A stretch of 64,000 nucleotides of DNA from Limnephilus marmoratus (taxonomy: Eukaryota > Arthropoda > Insecta > Trichoptera > Limnephilidae). Every line of letters begins with the position of its first letter. Position 1 is the first letter of the stretch. Below are positions 62,567 to 64,000 of this stretch, one piece after another. A program made the position numbers and the translations under genes. Location: assembly GCA_917880885.1 (NCBI GenBank), contig OU862923.1:26551770-26615769 (forward strand), given 5' to 3'. The notes below the pieces were generated by a model that worked only from the letters and a program-made list of their open reading frames with translations, made no database searches and was not told the origin of the DNA.

Positions 62567-62573
62567 GAGTACA

Positions 62574-62579
62574 AATAAA
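62574..62579 (+). terminator. Polyadenylation signal of Moca-cyp
   Basis: AATAAA begins seven bases after the stop codon ends, and ATAAAT occurs again near 62590. If the first is used, the 3' UTR would be only about 25-40 bases, which is unusually short. A palindromic MITE starts at 62648. Confidence 0.6.
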
Positions 62580-62647
62580 ATCCGTTAGGTATAAATAATC
62601 GTTCCCTTTCTGGCAGATTAAAAAATATTGCCACAATCAATAAGGAT

Positions 62648-62844
62648 GGGTTGTTTCACAGAATTTGGACAATTCATCATTTCAAAGTTAAAATTCAAGT
62701 TTGCAGAAGTTTTATTCAACTTCTGTTATTATTTGGGCCAGTTGTACAGTACTTGTGTAATAACAGAATTTGAACAGGACTTTCACAGAACTTATAAATC
62801 AACTTTGAAATTTTATGACTTGTTCAAATTCTGTGAAACAGCCT
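62648..62844. mobile_element. Palindromic MITE after the gene
   Basis: ggttgtttcacagaatttgg is mirrored by ttcaaattctgtgaaacagc, and tttcaaagtt by aactttgaaa. A related left end is at 24463. Confidence 0.75.
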
Positions 62845-62986
62845 GACCTAACTCTATTAAAATAATTCACAGCTTTAGGTACCTAAGAATAATTGAAATC
62901 ACCTCCTAGAAATTATTAAGTCATAATTTATTATAAGAAATACAAAATCAGTAGATATTTGCCATCAGATTTGTTAATATTTTTGA

Positions 62987-63425
62987 CCTAGGAGTCGTCC
63001 ATTACTCACGTAATGTTTTTTAGCAACTTTTTAATCCCCTCCCCCCCTGGTGATATGTGGTGAGGTTTTAGACTACCCCCCCCCCCCCCCACCCCATACC
63101 GAAAATCACGTGTATTTTTTAATACAAAGTATATTGAAATTTTTCTGAACGTTATCTTTAAATACAAGTATAATCTGATTAAATTTTGTAAAATTATGCT
63201 CCATGATAAAAATGTCGAGACAGACAGGTTGCAGGTTGTTTTTGATTGGCATAAAAATAATAAAGGCCACGCGCCCCTGTTCGGTTTAGAAATCGTGTGT
63301 TCAACGGAAAATAAATACACGTGATATCTCATTATATCCTCACCCTCCTTGTGATATTTCGTGATTTTTTCCAACCCCCCCCCCCCCCTTTTAAGCCTCA
63401 CGTGAATAATGGACGACTTCCTAGG
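62987..63425. mobile_element. MITE with CCTAGGAGTCGTCCATTA ends
   Basis: The left end CCTAGGAGTCGTCCATTA and right end TAATGGACGACTTCCTAGG are inverted. Inside, two C runs (63079-63094, 63375-63388) and two cacgtg motifs are placed almost symmetrically. Confidence 0.78.
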
Positions 63426-63634
63426 TGAATATTTCACTGCGAAAATATTGTGTAAATCAGTGGTTTTCGAAGTGGGGTCGCGAAGCATAAATAAATAAAA
63501 TTTAAAAAAATATATATATTATTTTATTATAACAAGCAAACAATGGCTAAAATTTTAGATTGGTAGGTCACTAACAGATATAATAATTTTACCCAAGTAA
63601 CACAAATCAATGTGGCAGGCACGCTTTTCAACTA

Positions 63635-63791
63635 AGGGAACGTACTCATACTACGTGACCTGTTTAGGGGGGGTCTTCAAAATACCACACTTGGTACAAA
63701 TGAGCGGCGGATTGCTTAAGTTTTTGGTCACGGGGGGGGGGGGGGGGTAAAAATTGCAAAAAGTTGTTCACGTATTATGGGTACGTTCCCT
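63635..63791. mobile_element. Small MITE with AGGGAACGTAC ends
   Basis: agggaacgtac is mirrored by gtacgttccct, 157 bases in all. A G run of 17 lies at 63731-63747 and another of 7 near 63667. Confidence 0.75.
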
Positions 63792-64000
63792 AATTTGTCA
63801 AACAAAGTCATATTCTGATATTTATGAGAAGTGCAAACCATTTAACACAGTAATGAGAAACCCACAGCCTTCAGATTAATGAAGTTTTTAAGTCCATATC
63901 ATGTGGCCCCGAGCATTGATTAAATAAAATAACAAAACAAAAAAATTCAACGGCTTCTGTTATATTTTGCAAAAGGGTTTGGTAGAGAACTTTTGCCTTT

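Noticed and set aside
61690..61720. Second hammerhead- or Penelope-like motif (aatgatacggttcgaaag)
   Set aside because: It resembles the 59134 tail by short text only; it belongs to the AACCCCCGA repeat and lacks a proper stem.

Overview
The window is animal nuclear DNA, almost certainly from an insect. It is AT-rich, contains no bacterial-style gene packing, and holds one spliced gene on the + strand whose coding DNA is scattered through about 60 kb of transposon-filled introns. Reading exons by homology, GT/AG borders and codon phase gives 17 coding exons (2996 to 62566; 2,492 coding bases, 829 residues plus stop). They join in phase without a break into the C-terminal part of an SR-rich nuclear cyclophilin (Moca-cyp / PPIG / NKTR group). 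The first exons, carrying the start codon and the N-terminal half of the cyclophilin fold, lie upstream of the window.

Exons 2996-9406 finish the peptidyl-prolyl isomerase domain and include a 30-base microexon at 8176-8205. Exons 17122-34409 carry a Lys-rich tract, a conserved EIP..P.N.FLMR motif and the [12 protein letters not shown] / TPPHW block typical of this family. Exons 43827-48134 are charged and coiled-coil-like. Exons 54692-62566 are an Arg/Ser domain typical of splicing-speckle proteins. A polyadenylation signal lies seven bases past the stop.

The rest is mobile DNA, much of it nested. I could define many insertions by terminal repeats plus target duplications. These are: five large hAT elements (1596, 22103, 23015 inside 22103, 24576, 28186) and an 8.2 kb hAT-type element at 34517; six complete and one broken copy of a piggyBac-type (TTAA) MITE; three pogo/Tigger-type elements; a long-armed mariner; a Harbinger MITE; Helitron-like elements; a family of foldback elements whose core is a 94-110 bp tandem repeat; LINE fragments of several clades; a Penelope-like GIY-YIG fragment; a tRNA-headed SINE; and a second SINE-like family that shares its 3' end with a LINE in the same window.

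The organism looks lepidopteran-like: CCTAA repeats fit the insect telomere motif, and the dispersed repeats at 19000-19460, 27508-28110 and 61604-61830 resemble ones common in moth and butterfly genomes. This is from memory of repeat flavour, so treat 'insect' as firm and 'Lepidoptera' as likely.

The observations most worth following are: the microexon whose 3' splice site lies in the last unit of a 130 bp tandem array; the foldback family that keeps one core but appears with two different arm sets; an 84 bp LINE duplication flanking an end-less MITE fragment nearly identical to a copy 7 kb away; and a palindrome with a 16 bp target duplication and a hammerhead-like motif.
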